Source of the DNA: JBDTOX01 sp039933015
GTDB taxonomy: Bacteria; Pseudomonadota; Gammaproteobacteria; Burkholderiales; Methylophilaceae
Length of the DNA stretch: 34,510 nucleotides
Direction: 5' to 3'
NCBI GenBank assembly: GCA_039933015.1
Contig: JBDTOX010000103.1
Span: forward strand, 1-34,510
Below the pieces are notes generated by a model that was not told where the DNA came from, searched no databases, and was given only the letters and a program-made list of their open reading frames with translations. Below are positions 15,901 to 24,767 of this stretch, in pieces (position 1 is the first letter of the stretch; each line of letters opens with the position of its first letter). The translations under genes and the position numbers were made by a program.

Positions 15901-18900
15901 TCAAGGCCGATGAGCCGGCTTACTTCCAGGAGTTCGGGCCCGGTGGTTACCACGTCGCCGTCGGCTTCGCGAACCCGAAATTCATCAATAACCGCAAGGC
16001 TGATGTCTGTTCCAATCAAGCCTGTACCGCCACCATCAACGGCGTGGTCACGAATGCACGCATGAGCCGCACCCCCGATCAGCGGGTCTATAGCAGCGGT
16101 GACTACGAAAGCTACGGCTTCACGCAATGCTACGTGAGTCTGGGCGCACCGGATGGTGATGATTTTGCGTTCACCAAGTGCAATTCCGATGGAACCTTCA
16201 CGTTCACCGGGATTCCCCGGGGCAACTTGAAGGTCACCGTCTTTGACCAATGGAACGATCTGCTGGTCGACGGCCTGTCCACGCCTATCAAGGTTGATAG
16301 CGATAGCATCGGAACCCCTGCGCAGCCACTGGAAATTGCCGTGACGCAATGGCGGACGAATCTCTATGGCCGCGTATTCCTCGACCAGAATGGTGACGGC
16401 GTGTCGCAGGAGAACGAGCCTGGCCTGCCGCTGGTGCCCTATAATATACGCTTCCGCGATGGCAGCTACGCTGGCTTCAATAACACCGATCTGGCTGGCT
16501 ATGCCGGGTTCAACGAAGTCTTTCCGTTCCTGAACTGGTTAGTGGTTGATACCGATAGCGCACGTTACAAACAGACTGGCATCCACGTCGTGTATGACGC
16601 TGGCGGGCCAGTCGACGGCACCACCGGGGCAGGCAGTTCAACCATCGCCGCCGGATTTGCGAACACGATAGAATCGCCCACCGCCCATGTGCCTGCGAAT
16701 CAACGGATTCCGGGTGCCCGGTACTGCTCGAATGCCGACTGCACCGGCACGGGTTCTTTCAATCCGGCGAGCGGCAACCCTGGTTCAACCGGCCGCGTCG
16801 ATCCCGGCTGGGTGCCGAGCGAAGGCTGGCAGGGCTTGCTGGGCCAGAACAGTTTCATCGAATTCGCCATGAAGCCCTTTAAGCCCGGTGAGAACGGCGG
16901 CATCAGGGGCCATGTGCTGTATACCCCAACGCGGCCGTTCGATGACCCGGCGCTGCTGCTGCAACTCAGCTGGGCGCCCGGCGTGCCGAACGTGACCATC
17001 AATCTATATCAGAAAGGCACCGCGCCAGACGGTACGAAGAGCCTGAAGCTCGTGGACTCTACCAAGAGCAGCAGCTGGGACGACTGGGCGCAGGGCTTCC
17101 GCTCCGATGGCAAGCCCAATATGAGCTGCCCGGGCCAAGAAACCACGAGCCCTTTCTATTTCACCATGGAAAACAGCACGCAATGGCTCAATCCGACTAC
17201 AGCAATCGCGGCACATTCGCAGTTCAAGTGCTATGACGGTTGGTCGATGCTGAATCAGGTGCAGCCTGCACCTTACAATGGGATGTACAAGTTCCCCAGC
17301 ATCATCGGCCGAAATCCGGTGACCGGAGTACCCACAGGTGCCGGATCGCTTAATGGTATGGCAGCACCGCGCCCCGGTTCAAATTGCACGATTTGTGTAG
17401 CGAATCCGGACGACGGCACGCCGATGCTGCCACCCGGCAAATATGTGGTCGAAGTCATCGTGCCGTCCGGCTATGAGCTGGTGAAAGAGGAAGACAAGAA
17501 CATCCTGCTCGGCGATGTCTACATTGCGCCGGTGACGCAGCAGTTCGCCGGTTTTGGCAACGTCTTCATCATGCCCGACCAGGCCGCCATGAACGCTGCC
17601 TACAACCCGAGAAACGAGATCCAGTCGATTACCAACAACGGTGCGCTGCCCCGGCGTGAAGGCGACACCGGCTCGGTCGAGGTCTTCTGGCCCTGCGTCG
17701 GCGCTACACGCATCGTGCCTGACTACAACAGCCTGTTCCCGGGCGCGGGACAAGCAGCGCCGTTCGCGGGTGCATCGCGGTCTTTGTGCGACCGCAAGGA
17801 AATCACGCTTGAGGACCAGATGACGGCGCTGGCGAAGTTCTATGTCTTCACTTCGACGCACGTCACCGGCCACTTTACCGGTACCATCACGAACGATTTC
17901 GCCTCCGAGTTTGATCCGTTCTCGCCACAATTCGGCGAGAAGTTTGCAGTGCCCAATGTGCCGGTTGCCTTCAAGGATTACACCGGCAAGGAAGTGGCGC
18001 GCGTCTATGCCGACCAGTGGGGCCTATTCAACGGGCTTAACTACTCGACCTGGACCGTCAATCCGCCTAGTCCGAGTGGGTATATTCCGCAGATGATGAT
18101 TGCGTGCATGAACGACCCGGGTCCGATACCGGGACCGGGCGGCGCGATGATCACCGATCCCATGTACAACCCGGGCTACAGCAATTTCTGCTACGAAACG
18201 CCTTTCATGCCGGGCCAGACCCAGTACATGGATACCCCGGTGATTCCGACTATGGCCTTCGCAGCGGGCTACAACCTGCCTGACTGCGAGTATGCGGATA
18301 CGACGCCGGCGATCAAGTCGGTACTCGGCACTACAAGCGGCGGTGGCCGCGGGCCTTGGGTGAGCGCAGCCGGCCAGTCACTGACCATCAATGCCATGGG
18401 TGACAAGAGCGTGCTCAATCATGCTTACTCGGGGCCTCAGGCGTCGACCACGCCGTTCAACCAGAAGTTCATTACGCGCCACTATGGATTCGGCGCGCGG
18501 CCTTCCACCTGTCCGACGAGCGGCAATTGCGCGAATGTGACAATTGGGGGCGTGCCGATGACTAACGTCACGACATGGACTGACGCGCAGATCGTCGGCA
18601 AAGTACCAAGTCTGAGTACGACGCAGTCGAGCTGCACGATCGCCCAACGTACAACGCCGACCAGTCTCGGCACGTCCGCCCGCTGCGGCCAGTTGATCAT
18701 TACGGCCGCCAACGGCAAACAATCGATAGACACGGTCACGGTCACCGTGGCCGGCAAACCTCCGATCTACGTCAATGGCGAGAACGGCAGCAACAACGCG
18801 CTGCAGACCGCGATCAACAACGCTGCCCCGGGCGACCTGATTATCGTCGGGCCGGGTACATACAAGGAAAGTCTGCTGATGTGGAAGCCGGTCCGGCTGC

Positions 18901-21900
18901 AAGGCGTCGGCGCGACGTCGGTCACCATCAATGCGGACGCCCATCCCGCAGGGAAGATGGAACCATGGCGCCGGCAGGTCAATTGCCTGTTCGGTCTGAC
19001 ACTGGACGGCCGGCCTCTGAGTGAGGGCCCCTACGATTCGACCGGCACCTATACTTGCAGCACGGCGATGGCAGGGAAGGTCGACCGGAATAACCGCGAG
19101 GGCATCATCGGCTGGGACGTTACCACCAACGGCAATCTGGCGCAGCTCCTGCAAGAACCTACGCTCATGGGCGCCTATGAAGGTGCAGGTATCACCGTCC
19201 TGGGCAAAGGCGTGAGGTACCCCGCCGGAGCAGATCCATTTGCCATCGCTGACGCCGGGGCGTTCCCGGCCGGGACGGTTTATCTCACCAACAGCAGCAG
19301 CGATTGCAGCGCCAACCTTAGTAACTTCGAGTGCAACCCATCGCGCATCGACGGCATCAGCATCATCAACAGTTCGCAAGGCGGGGGCGGCATCTACCTG
19401 CATGGCTGGAACCACAATATGGAGGTTGCCAACAACCGCGTCTACGCTAACCACGGCACGCTGTCGGGCGGTATTGCCGTGGGCGCTGGCGAATTCACTA
19501 GCCCCTACATCGCAGGTGGAGCCGCCCCCATTCCATTCGACATCCCGATTAACACACCGGATGGCACCCAGCTCGGCTATGGGATGAACACCGACGTGCG
19601 CGTGCACCATAACGCGGTCACCAACAATGCTTCAATCGGCGACGCGCTGTATTCTGGCACGCCTTCGGCGGCCGGCGGTGTCAGCTTCCTCTCGGGTGCC
19701 GACAACTATCAATTCAACTACAACTGGGTCTGCGGCAACCTGAGCACGGGCGACGGCGGTGGTGTTGCGCACATTGGCTTCAGCAACGACGGTACTATCG
19801 CTCACAATACGATCATCTTTAACCAGAGCGCCAGTCCGACGATACCCACTAACGGCGGTGGTCTCGCGATTTTGGGGGCCTCCCCGGACCGTACCCTCAC
19901 CACTGGCCCCAGCGCTGGCCAGGAATGTGGCACCATAAATGACTTGGATTGCCCGCCCGGGCTGCCTGAAGGCACCGGCCGCAACCTGCTGATCGACGCC
20001 AACCTGATCATGGGCAATAGCGCCGAAAGTGGCAGCGGTGGGGGGCTGCGCCTGCAAATGGTCAATGGCGACGACATTGTCGCGTTCCCCGACCGTCCGG
20101 ATCAGGTTTTGACCGGGCCGACCTCTGGACTTAGTCCGGGGTGGAACAGCGTCACCGTCACCAACAACATTATCTCGAATAACGTGGCCGGTTGGGATGG
20201 TGGCGGTGTTTCGATGCAGGACGCATTGATGGTGCGCTTCATCAACAACACCGTGATCTCGAACGATACGACGGCCTCTGCAGGCGTGCTCTTCAACACC
20301 CTCGGCGCGCCCATGGCTGCCGTGCCGCCACCGGGCTGCACGCCGCAGCCTGATCCGACCCTGCCGCAGGATCCGAGTTGCGACAATCCGGTCAAGACCT
20401 CGACCAACCAGGCAGCGGGACTGGTGACCATGGGTCACACGCCAAACCTGCTGGCGGCGTTGCCGGCAGACACAGGGGGCACACAAATGCGCTGTCCCGC
20501 AGGTTACGGATACGGGAGTACAGCTGCTGAGCTTAGTGATGGCTCATGCAGGAATGTTTCTCTGCCCTTGCTGAGTAACGACCTGTTCTGGCAGAACCGC
20601 GCGTTCCACGTCGAGGTGGGGAATTTAGGTACTGGCCAACAGAACCAGCAAAAAATTGTCACCCTGGTGCCATCATTGAATCAGACGGCGACCGGTTTCT
20701 GCGCGACAGCGGGGACCGAGAACGGAGCGCCGGGGAGCAATGGCCCGGCAAACTACTGGGACATAGGTGTGCGTGGCGACACGGGACCGGGTAACCATGG
20801 TTCCAGCTTCACACTCAGCCTGAACAATTCGATTCTGACCAGCCTGAGTGGTGGCTACAGCGGCAATGGCAACCTGGCGCCAAGCAGCCCCGAAGTCGTC
20901 AAACAGTATTGCAACGGCGCAAGACTGCCGCCTGAAAACGGCGGGCACGGCTACAACGCGCCGCCGGGCCATTCGGAAACCACCGGGCTCTACCCTGTGT
21001 TCGCGCTGAACCAGCTCACGCCGGCGGCAACGGTCGACGAGGGTAACAACTGGATCAACCTGAGCTACGGCCCACTCGCGTTGAGCAATCCGGCGTCTTA
21101 CACCGCGCCTGGCAATGCGCTGCCAGCGCTAGGGGATTACTCGATCAAACCAGCTTCGCCGGCGGTTGATACCGCGGCCGGATCGGGCGCACCGAACCGG
21201 GACTACTTTGGCACCACAAGGCCGCAAGGTGGCGGGTTCGATATCGGGGCGGTTGAGTACACATTGCCGCCTGCCGCGATCGCCAGCGTCACCGGTGGAC
21301 CGCTCTCCTTCGGCAGTTGGGGGACTGGCGCGACCAGTACATCGCAAACCCTGGTGCTGCGCAATACCGGCGCCGCAAACCTGACGGGGATCACGCTTGT
21401 CTTCTCGTCGACGCGCTATTCGCGGACGGGCGGCACCTGTGGCACTACCCTGACGCCGGCGGCCGGAAGCTGCACCATCACCGTGGTGTTCAAGCCGACT
21501 GTACTAGGCGTGGTGAATGCGACACTGACCATCACAGGGAACGTGAGCGTGGCCGGGTCGCCTGTCTCGCTCAGTGGAACGGGGGCTACTCCGCTGAAGA
21601 GCGCCACGCTAACGCCGGCGACACAGTCATTCGCAACGGTGCCTCGGGGAACGAGTTCACTCGCAGCTCCGGTCCTCACGTTCACCCTGACCAATACTGG
21701 CAACGTAAACTTGACGGGAATACTGAGTCCGACGATCACGCTGAATGGAACGAACTACTTCATCGTTCCAACGCTCACGACCTGCGGAACCGTCAACCCA
21801 TTAAATACGTCGTTGACCAGAATTACGAGCCTGACCCCGGGCAAGACTTGTACTGTCGCAGTACAGTTCAGGCCGCCGTTGTCTGATGCTCCAGATTCCG

Positions 21901-21989
21901 CTCAAAACGGAACGGTGAGCATCACGGATAGTGCAGGTACGCAGACATCCTCATTGACCGGTATAGCCGGTGCAGTATCGGCACTATGA
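12927..21989 (+). CDS. Giant 3020-aa exported protein: MCO-like head, Ig/SdrD-like modules, beta-helix, C-terminal Ig-like pair
   Basis: An AGGAG precedes the ATG, and a signal peptide ends near residue 29 (ACA). About 31-418 is a multicopper-oxidase-like fold homologous to MCO2 (MGLYGMLVVTD, LLLSEIDPV, LAEDGNKL), but every copper motif is lost (for example RMHVPSVVNA replaces HPFHEHGNH). About 430-530 and 530-628 are cadherin/VCBS-like domains with LNADGTFTYTP and LNPDGSFVVMP. About 835-1000 and 1146-1225 are SdrD-B-like modules with calcium-type loops such as FLDQNGDGVSQENEPG. About 1760-1945 looks IPT/TIG-like. About 1946-2780 is a right-handed beta-helix (ALQTAINNAAPGDLIIVGPG and many NN-rich turns). 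About 2785-3015 are two Ig/ASH-like domains. It is probably a secreted or surface structural protein. No C-terminal sorting signal, transmembrane helix or autotransporter barrel is visible. Domain limits are approximate. Confidence 0.93.
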   Translation: MRAHTFKMSLIKSGLAASILLLASGVACADSVVTLTAAPTTTTLPDGQMVPMWGYGCGAALDNGVVTGRVSCTAANGTAQAGGVWQPPLITVPSGQPLTIKLNNNLSFTVGTGSNTVPTSLVIVGQLGGGLGNVTQRTTMPSPVHAPQGTTWPGTQGTTNPGDPVFTPPAQAARVRSFATEVTVADGAAGKTLTWNNLRPGTYLIESGTQPSIQGPMGLYGMLVVTDPAYPGQTFDKDVALLLSEIDPVQNTAVDTAVRTAGFIDTRVWNGQTGKCGHPAVHTCYPPAVNYSPLYYLINGVSFDRSNLASSALAVPDTAVQGRVLLRFVNAGLRMHVPSVVNANMTLLAEDGNKLPGVPKVQSALFLAAGKSYDVTIQPKQIVPGTYDAATYPVFDRQLSLSTNNQRDGGMQAHINVAGGGATGTVGSAASSLSGVANADSYYLVAGNVLAVAEVAKGVIANDIAVYGVKLQTGPTGAGSTLSLNADGTFTYTPGAGVTSDAFSYCGNGATSGALCTTVTLAACSTGCLGVAPTANADSYTSVIAARLQISPPGVLLNDTDPSGYPLKASALSGVTGGTVTLNPDGSFVVMPTTPPTGTSTATVTFNYQAVNSQNTSSASATATVTFKGGSGITFAVRDAKNGGAINDYRWIIEEDRSVWIDPKCQVNTGTNPRPSGCPPLPVQSIATNFHTSHMPVVATGCVGPVSCEAGQTLLGDPAVCDIGNGACRTVSAVAKTEVNPSQVALDPTKRYYISILPGDGANATIGGAGGAMSVGGKDVPFDIARDCGPYTGTGAWEPGGAGALCGHGMGGAQIAAGLTTSVTVNLQQSPLPPANISVFVFQDDRPLNGESDAGGGVNTLAPNEPGLGGFNIVLLDAAGGFGDSTGQITYDEFGQPVSNALAGYIDPATRLDACPISKKSSDRLVGIIETCPKYESDGVTLSPLAGHAVIANMYPGLYEVVATPGSARMTRGEEWLQTNTLDGTKAIEAFIKADEPAYFQEFGPGGYHVAVGFANPKFINNRKADVCSNQACTATINGVVTNARMSRTPDQRVYSSGDYESYGFTQCYVSLGAPDGDDFAFTKCNSDGTFTFTGIPRGNLKVTVFDQWNDLLVDGLSTPIKVDSDSIGTPAQPLEIAVTQWRTNLYGRVFLDQNGDGVSQENEPGLPLVPYNIRFRDGSYAGFNNTDLAGYAGFNEVFPFLNWLVVDTDSARYKQTGIHVVYDAGGPVDGTTGAGSSTIAAGFANTIESPTAHVPANQRIPGARYCSNADCTGTGSFNPASGNPGSTGRVDPGWVPSEGWQGLLGQNSFIEFAMKPFKPGENGGIRGHVLYTPTRPFDDPALLLQLSWAPGVPNVTINLYQKGTAPDGTKSLKLVDSTKSSSWDDWAQGFRSDGKPNMSCPGQETTSPFYFTMENSTQWLNPTTAIAAHSQFKCYDGWSMLNQVQPAPYNGMYKFPSIIGRNPVTGVPTGAGSLNGMAAPRPGSNCTICVANPDDGTPMLPPGKYVVEVIVPSGYELVKEEDKNILLGDVYIAPVTQQFAGFGNVFIMPDQAAMNAAYNPRNEIQSITNNGALPRREGDTGSVEVFWPCVGATRIVPDYNSLFPGAGQAAPFAGASRSLCDRKEITLEDQMTALAKFYVFTSTHVTGHFTGTITNDFASEFDPFSPQFGEKFAVPNVPVAFKDYTGKEVARVYADQWGLFNGLNYSTWTVNPPSPSGYIPQMMIACMNDPGPIPGPGGAMITDPMYNPGYSNFCYETPFMPGQTQYMDTPVIPTMAFAAGYNLPDCEYADTTPAIKSVLGTTSGGGRGPWVSAAGQSLTINAMGDKSVLNHAYSGPQASTTPFNQKFITRHYGFGARPSTCPTSGNCANVTIGGVPMTNVTTWTDAQIVGKVPSLSTTQSSCTIAQRTTPTSLGTSARCGQLIITAANGKQSIDTVTVTVAGKPPIYVNGENGSNNALQTAINNAAPGDLIIVGPGTYKESLLMWKPVRLQGVGATSVTINADAHPAGKMEPWRRQVNCLFGLTLDGRPLSEGPYDSTGTYTCSTAMAGKVDRNNREGIIGWDVTTNGNLAQLLQEPTLMGAYEGAGITVLGKGVRYPAGADPFAIADAGAFPAGTVYLTNSSSDCSANLSNFECNPSRIDGISIINSSQGGGGIYLHGWNHNMEVANNRVYANHGTLSGGIAVGAGEFTSPYIAGGAAPIPFDIPINTPDGTQLGYGMNTDVRVHHNAVTNNASIGDALYSGTPSAAGGVSFLSGADNYQFNYNWVCGNLSTGDGGGVAHIGFSNDGTIAHNTIIFNQSASPTIPTNGGGLAILGASPDRTLTTGPSAGQECGTINDLDCPPGLPEGTGRNLLIDANLIMGNSAESGSGGGLRLQMVNGDDIVAFPDRPDQVLTGPTSGLSPGWNSVTVTNNIISNNVAGWDGGGVSMQDALMVRFINNTVISNDTTASAGVLFNTLGAPMAAVPPPGCTPQPDPTLPQDPSCDNPVKTSTNQAAGLVTMGHTPNLLAALPADTGGTQMRCPAGYGYGSTAAELSDGSCRNVSLPLLSNDLFWQNRAFHVEVGNLGTGQQNQQKIVTLVPSLNQTATGFCATAGTENGAPGSNGPANYWDIGVRGDTGPGNHGSSFTLSLNNSILTSLSGGYSGNGNLAPSSPEVVKQYCNGARLPPENGGHGYNAPPGHSETTGLYPVFALNQLTPAATVDEGNNWINLSYGPLALSNPASYTAPGNALPALGDYSIKPASPAVDTAAGSGAPNRDYFGTTRPQGGGFDIGAVEYTLPPAAIASVTGGPLSFGSWGTGATSTSQTLVLRNTGAANLTGITLVFSSTRYSRTGGTCGTTLTPAAGSCTITVVFKPTVLGVVNATLTITGNVSVAGSPVSLSGTGATPLKSATLTPATQSFATVPRGTSSLAAPVLTFTLTNTGNVNLTGILSPTITLNGTNYFIVPTLTTCGTVNPLNTSLTRITSLTPGKTCTVAVQFRPPLSDAPDSAQNGTVSITDSAGTQTSSLTGIAGAVSAL

Positions 21990-22002
21990 GACTCTGGCAA
22001 GC

Positions 22003-22043
22003 TGACCCCGGTGCATGCGCTGTCGAGGCTTGCACCAGGGTCA
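22003..22043. terminator. Inverted repeat after the giant gene
   Basis: TGACCCCGGTGCA (22003-22015) pairs with TGCACCAGGGTCA (22031-22043) with a single mismatch around a 15-base loop. It starts 13 bases after the stop codon of the giant gene and has no T run. It could protect or shorten the upstream mRNA (partial termination or processing) inside the operon. Confidence 0.45.
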
Positions 22044-22114
22044 GGGGGACTGCGCAAGCAGCCTGGAATTTGACGAATGATTGCAACATGTCGTGAAAAT
22101 GATGGAGTGCTGCC

Positions 22115-22492
22115 ATGAAAATTTATCTCATCCTCTGCTTGTGTGCTGCCAGCACGATTCCGCTGCCCGCCGTGGCGGACGCTCCCCCCAATCAATCGCT
22201 GGGGACGGCGCAGGCTACGATCGACTTCTGCGCCCGAATAAACCCCGCTGGTGCAGCACAGTACCAGCAGCGGGCGGCCAGTTTAGTGCAGGGCGTCCTT
22301 CAGGCAGACCTGGACAAGATCCGAAGCACGGACGAATACAAGGAAGCGTATACACAGACCAGCACCGTGCTTGACGAGATTTCAAAACCAGATGCGGCTA
22401 CGGCTTGCAAGGATTTTCTGCAAGAGGATAAGTCCGAGCCAGCCAGTCGAGCTTCCGAAAACGAGGGGGCGCATGATGAGCAAACTTATTGA
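22115..22492 (+). CDS. Small exported protein of unknown function
   Basis: The product has 125 aa. A GGAG precedes the ATG, and a signal peptide (about 1-22, ending AVADA) is followed by a mostly helical protein. Two Cys lie in the mature part, at about 39 (IDFCARI) and 97 (TACKDFL), and could form a disulfide. The C-terminus is acidic. I do not recognise a family. Its last 20 bases overlap the start of the next gene, so the two are probably translated together. Its place between the giant protein and the other exported proteins makes an accessory or chaperone role in the same system likely, but this is inference. Confidence 0.75.
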   Translation: MKIYLILCLCAASTIPLPAVADAPPNQSLGTAQATIDFCARINPAGAAQYQQRAASLVQGVLQADLDKIRSTDEYKEAYTQTSTVLDEISKPDAATACKDFLQEDKSEPASRASENEGAHDEQTY

Positions 22493-23030
22493 TCTGGCGT
22501 GCAACATACATAAACCTGGCACGAAATGGTGGATGCTGTTCGTGCTAGTGCTCGCAAACGGCATGTGCGTAGTGCCCACCCTGGCCCAGTCGCTGCAGGG
22601 AAAAAAAACGCCCTCGACATCACCGTCCGCTGCATCTTCGCATGGGCACAAGGTTTCCCCTTATCATCCGGCCGGTTTGCCGAGCAGCGCAAGGGGCTAT
22701 TACCAGTCCATTTGGGGAATTGACAACCTGCTGGTGCGCCAGACGGCATCGTCCAATCTGATACGCTTTAGTTACCGCGTGACCGACCCCGCGCTCGCCA
22801 AGCCGCTCGGTGATAACCGCGCGAAACCATATCTGGTCGGCCAGCGCAGCCATGCAGTGCTGGAGATTCCAGTCATGGATAAAATCGGTCAGCTACGCCA
22901 AACAGGTACAGCGGAAGCCGGCAAGGAATACTGGATGGTGTTTTCCAACAAGGGCAATCTGGTGAAATCCGGGGATCGCGTCAATGTCGTCATCGGCGCG
23001 TTTCATGTCGACGGATTGATAGTTGAATAA
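22473..23030 (+). CDS. Exported protein of unknown function (conserved beta domain)
   Basis: The ATG at 22473 (or 22476) is chosen because a GAGGGGG site precedes it and because a hydrophobic signal segment follows at about residues 19-38, ending near TLAQS. The frame is open further upstream but lies inside the previous gene. The product has 185 aa. After a Ser/Pro/His-rich linker (about 40-70), the mature part has ARGYYQSIWGIDNLLVRQ, then FSYRVTDPALAKPL and a C-terminal beta stretch (VNVVIGAFHVDGLIVE). I believe I have seen this pattern in unnamed proteins beside copper or cytochrome genes, but cannot confirm it. It probably works in the periplasm. There are no obvious metal ligands in the mature part apart from the SSHGHKVSPYH segment, which has three His. 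Confidence 0.75.
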   Translation: MMSKLIDLACNIHKPGTKWWMLFVLVLANGMCVVPTLAQSLQGKKTPSTSPSAASSHGHKVSPYHPAGLPSSARGYYQSIWGIDNLLVRQTASSNLIRFSYRVTDPALAKPLGDNRAKPYLVGQRSHAVLEIPVMDKIGQLRQTGTAEAGKEYWMVFSNKGNLVKSGDRVNVVIGAFHVDGLIVE

Positions 23031-23073
23031 TCTCTAGCGCGTAAACTGTAGTCCATAACCGGAGGGTGCAATC

Positions 23074-23877
23074 ATGACGCGATTTTTACTACTGACCATT
23101 GGCCTGCTATCAACGGCAGCCACGGCTGCCGTATCCACCGACGTCGCGCCGGCGGGCAAGATGACCGCGGCCCAGATCGTCGACAGGAATGTTGCAGCCC
23201 GTGGCGGGCTGCAGGCGTGGCTGGCGGTCAGTACATTGACCCTGTCGGGCAGGATGGAAGCAGGCGGCACGAAGAATTCGGAGCTGCCGTTCGTGATGAA
23301 AATGAAGCGACCGTACAAGAGCCGGCTGGAGATTACTTTTCAGGATCAACCGGCCGTGCAGGTCTACGATGGCGAGCAAGGCTGGAAGGTACGGCCTTTC
23401 CTGGGGCGCAATGAAGTCGAGCCCTTTACACCTGCAGAGGCCAAGGCGGCGGCAGGATGGCAGAAACTGGACGGTCCGCTGGTCGATTACGTCAATAAAG
23501 GGACCAAGGTTGAATTGCAGGGGACGGAAGCCGTAGAAGGTCACAGCGCCTACAAACTCATGTTGACCATGAAAAACGGTGATCAGCGTCATGTGTGGGT
23601 TGATAGAGCGAGTTTCCTGGAACTGAAAATAGAGGGAGAACCCCGAAAACTGGACGGAAAACTTCGTAATGTCGTCATTTATTATCGCGACTACAAGGCC
23701 GAGCATGGATTGACTGTGCCACATCTATTGGAAACCGTGGTTGAATGGGGTAAACAGCCTAACAAACCTCACAAGATGTACATTGAGCATGTAACGGTCA
23801 ATCAGCCGTTGGAGGATGCTTTATTTGCCAAGCCGCAGTTGGCGGTGGCCAAGGTCTCCAGCCAGCAGGCGGAGTGA
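23074..23877 (+). CDS. LolA-like periplasmic protein, copy 1
   Basis: The product has 267 aa with a signal peptide (about 1-19). The mature part starts with AAQIVDRNVAARGGLQAW and continues through FVMKMKRPYKSRLEITFQD, VQVYDGEQGWKVRPF, HVWVDRASFLELKIEG and a strand-rich end. This is the pattern of outer-membrane lipoprotein-sorting-like (LolA/LolB fold) proteins that NCBI often labels so; the fold binds lipid chains, but many members are not lipoprotein carriers. The gene starts 43 bases after the previous one with GGAGGGTG before the ATG. It overlaps the following paralogue at a TGATG junction. What it carries or chaperones is unknown; it may help bring the operon's products to the outer membrane. 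Confidence 0.8.
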   Translation: MTRFLLLTIGLLSTAATAAVSTDVAPAGKMTAAQIVDRNVAARGGLQAWLAVSTLTLSGRMEAGGTKNSELPFVMKMKRPYKSRLEITFQDQPAVQVYDGEQGWKVRPFLGRNEVEPFTPAEAKAAAGWQKLDGPLVDYVNKGTKVELQGTEAVEGHSAYKLMLTMKNGDQRHVWVDRASFLELKIEGEPRKLDGKLRNVVIYYRDYKAEHGLTVPHLLETVVEWGKQPNKPHKMYIEHVTVNQPLEDALFAKPQLAVAKVSSQQAE

Positions 23878-24767
23878 TGTCCATGAGAAGAATCGTGGCG
23901 TGGGCGATTGCCGGATGCATCTCGACGTGGGCAGGTGCGGATGAGACCATCGCCTTGCCCGCATTGACTGCAGACCAGATCATCGAGAACAACGTTGCGG
24001 CCCGCGGGGGGCTGGAAGCGTGGCGAAAAATCCAGACCATGATCTGGGTTGGACACATCGATAGCTCGCATGCTCCCGCGCCGAGCATGCCGTTTGTGCT
24101 TGAAATGAAACGTCCCGATAAGACACGCTTTGAGATTAAAGCGCAAGGCCAGGCGAGTGTGCGCATTTATGACGGTAGCAATGGTTGGAAGCTGCGTTCG
24201 ACAAGTAGCGGCAAGCCTGAACTTAAACAATATAGCGCCGAGGAATTAAGTTTTGCGCATGATGGCCCGGGTATCGACGGACCGCTCATGGATCACCGAG
24301 CCAAAGGCATCGCGGTGACGCTAGGCGGCGTTGATGTAATCGAGGGGCACAAAGCTTACCGCCTGAACCTCAGGCTGAACTCCGGAAATATCCACCATGT
24401 GTGGATCGACCCCCATACTTTCCTGGATATCAAATACGACCGCGAGTTCCGCAACAGCTTTGGTCAGTCAATCACGGCGTCGGTGTTTTTCCACAATTAC
24501 CAGCCCATTGAGGGGCTGCAGATACCGCTCACGATCGAAAGCGGCAAGGGAACAGGCGCATCAGCAGACAAGCTGGTAATAGAAAAAGTGTTGCTCAACA
24601 CGCCGCTGGAAGACAATGTCTTCGTCAAACCCAATGTTTTGCAGCAACGCAAATTGGTTTTGCACCCCGCTGCCCAGCCTCAGGTGTCGGGCCAGGTCAT
24701 TCAGCCGGCTTCGCTCATGGCTCCGGAGCAACCGGAGCTCGCCTTCAGTTCCAGGGCGGAGGAGTAG
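23877..24767 (+). CDS. LolA-like periplasmic protein, copy 2
   Basis: ATG 23877 overlaps the preceding stop by one base (TGATG) behind GGCGGAG. The product has 296 aa. The signal peptide ends near residue 21 (AGA). The rest parallels copy 1 step by step: TADQIIENNVAARGGLEAWRK, FVLEMKRPDKTRFEIKAQG, VRIYDGSNGWKLR, HHVWIDPHTFLDIKYD and HNYQPIEGLQIP, ending in EDNVFVKPN. Copy 2 has an extra ~40-residue tail. The two are diverged tandem paralogues, so the duplication is old. It is followed directly by the cytochrome fusion, whose GTG start overlaps this stop (TAGTG). The role is as for copy 1, unknown, within an outer-membrane trafficking fold. Confidence 0.8.
   Translation: MSMRRIVAWAIAGCISTWAGADETIALPALTADQIIENNVAARGGLEAWRKIQTMIWVGHIDSSHAPAPSMPFVLEMKRPDKTRFEIKAQGQASVRIYDGSNGWKLRSTSSGKPELKQYSAEELSFAHDGPGIDGPLMDHRAKGIAVTLGGVDVIEGHKAYRLNLRLNSGNIHHVWIDPHTFLDIKYDREFRNSFGQSITASVFFHNYQPIEGLQIPLTIESGKGTGASADKLVIEKVLLNTPLEDNVFVKPNVLQQRKLVLHPAAQPQVSGQVIQPASLMAPEQPELAFSSRAEE

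Noticed and set aside
18378..19610. 410-codon minus-strand frame inside the giant gene
   Set aside because: It is an antisense shadow of GC-rich coding sequence. It shows no domain, and the plus-strand frame is clearly the beta-helix coding sequence.
18760..21270. Tandem DNA repeat or CRISPR-like array in the beta-helix region
   Set aside because: The periodic Asn/Gly-rich coding pattern reflects beta-helix turns. The DNA is not repeated in identical units.
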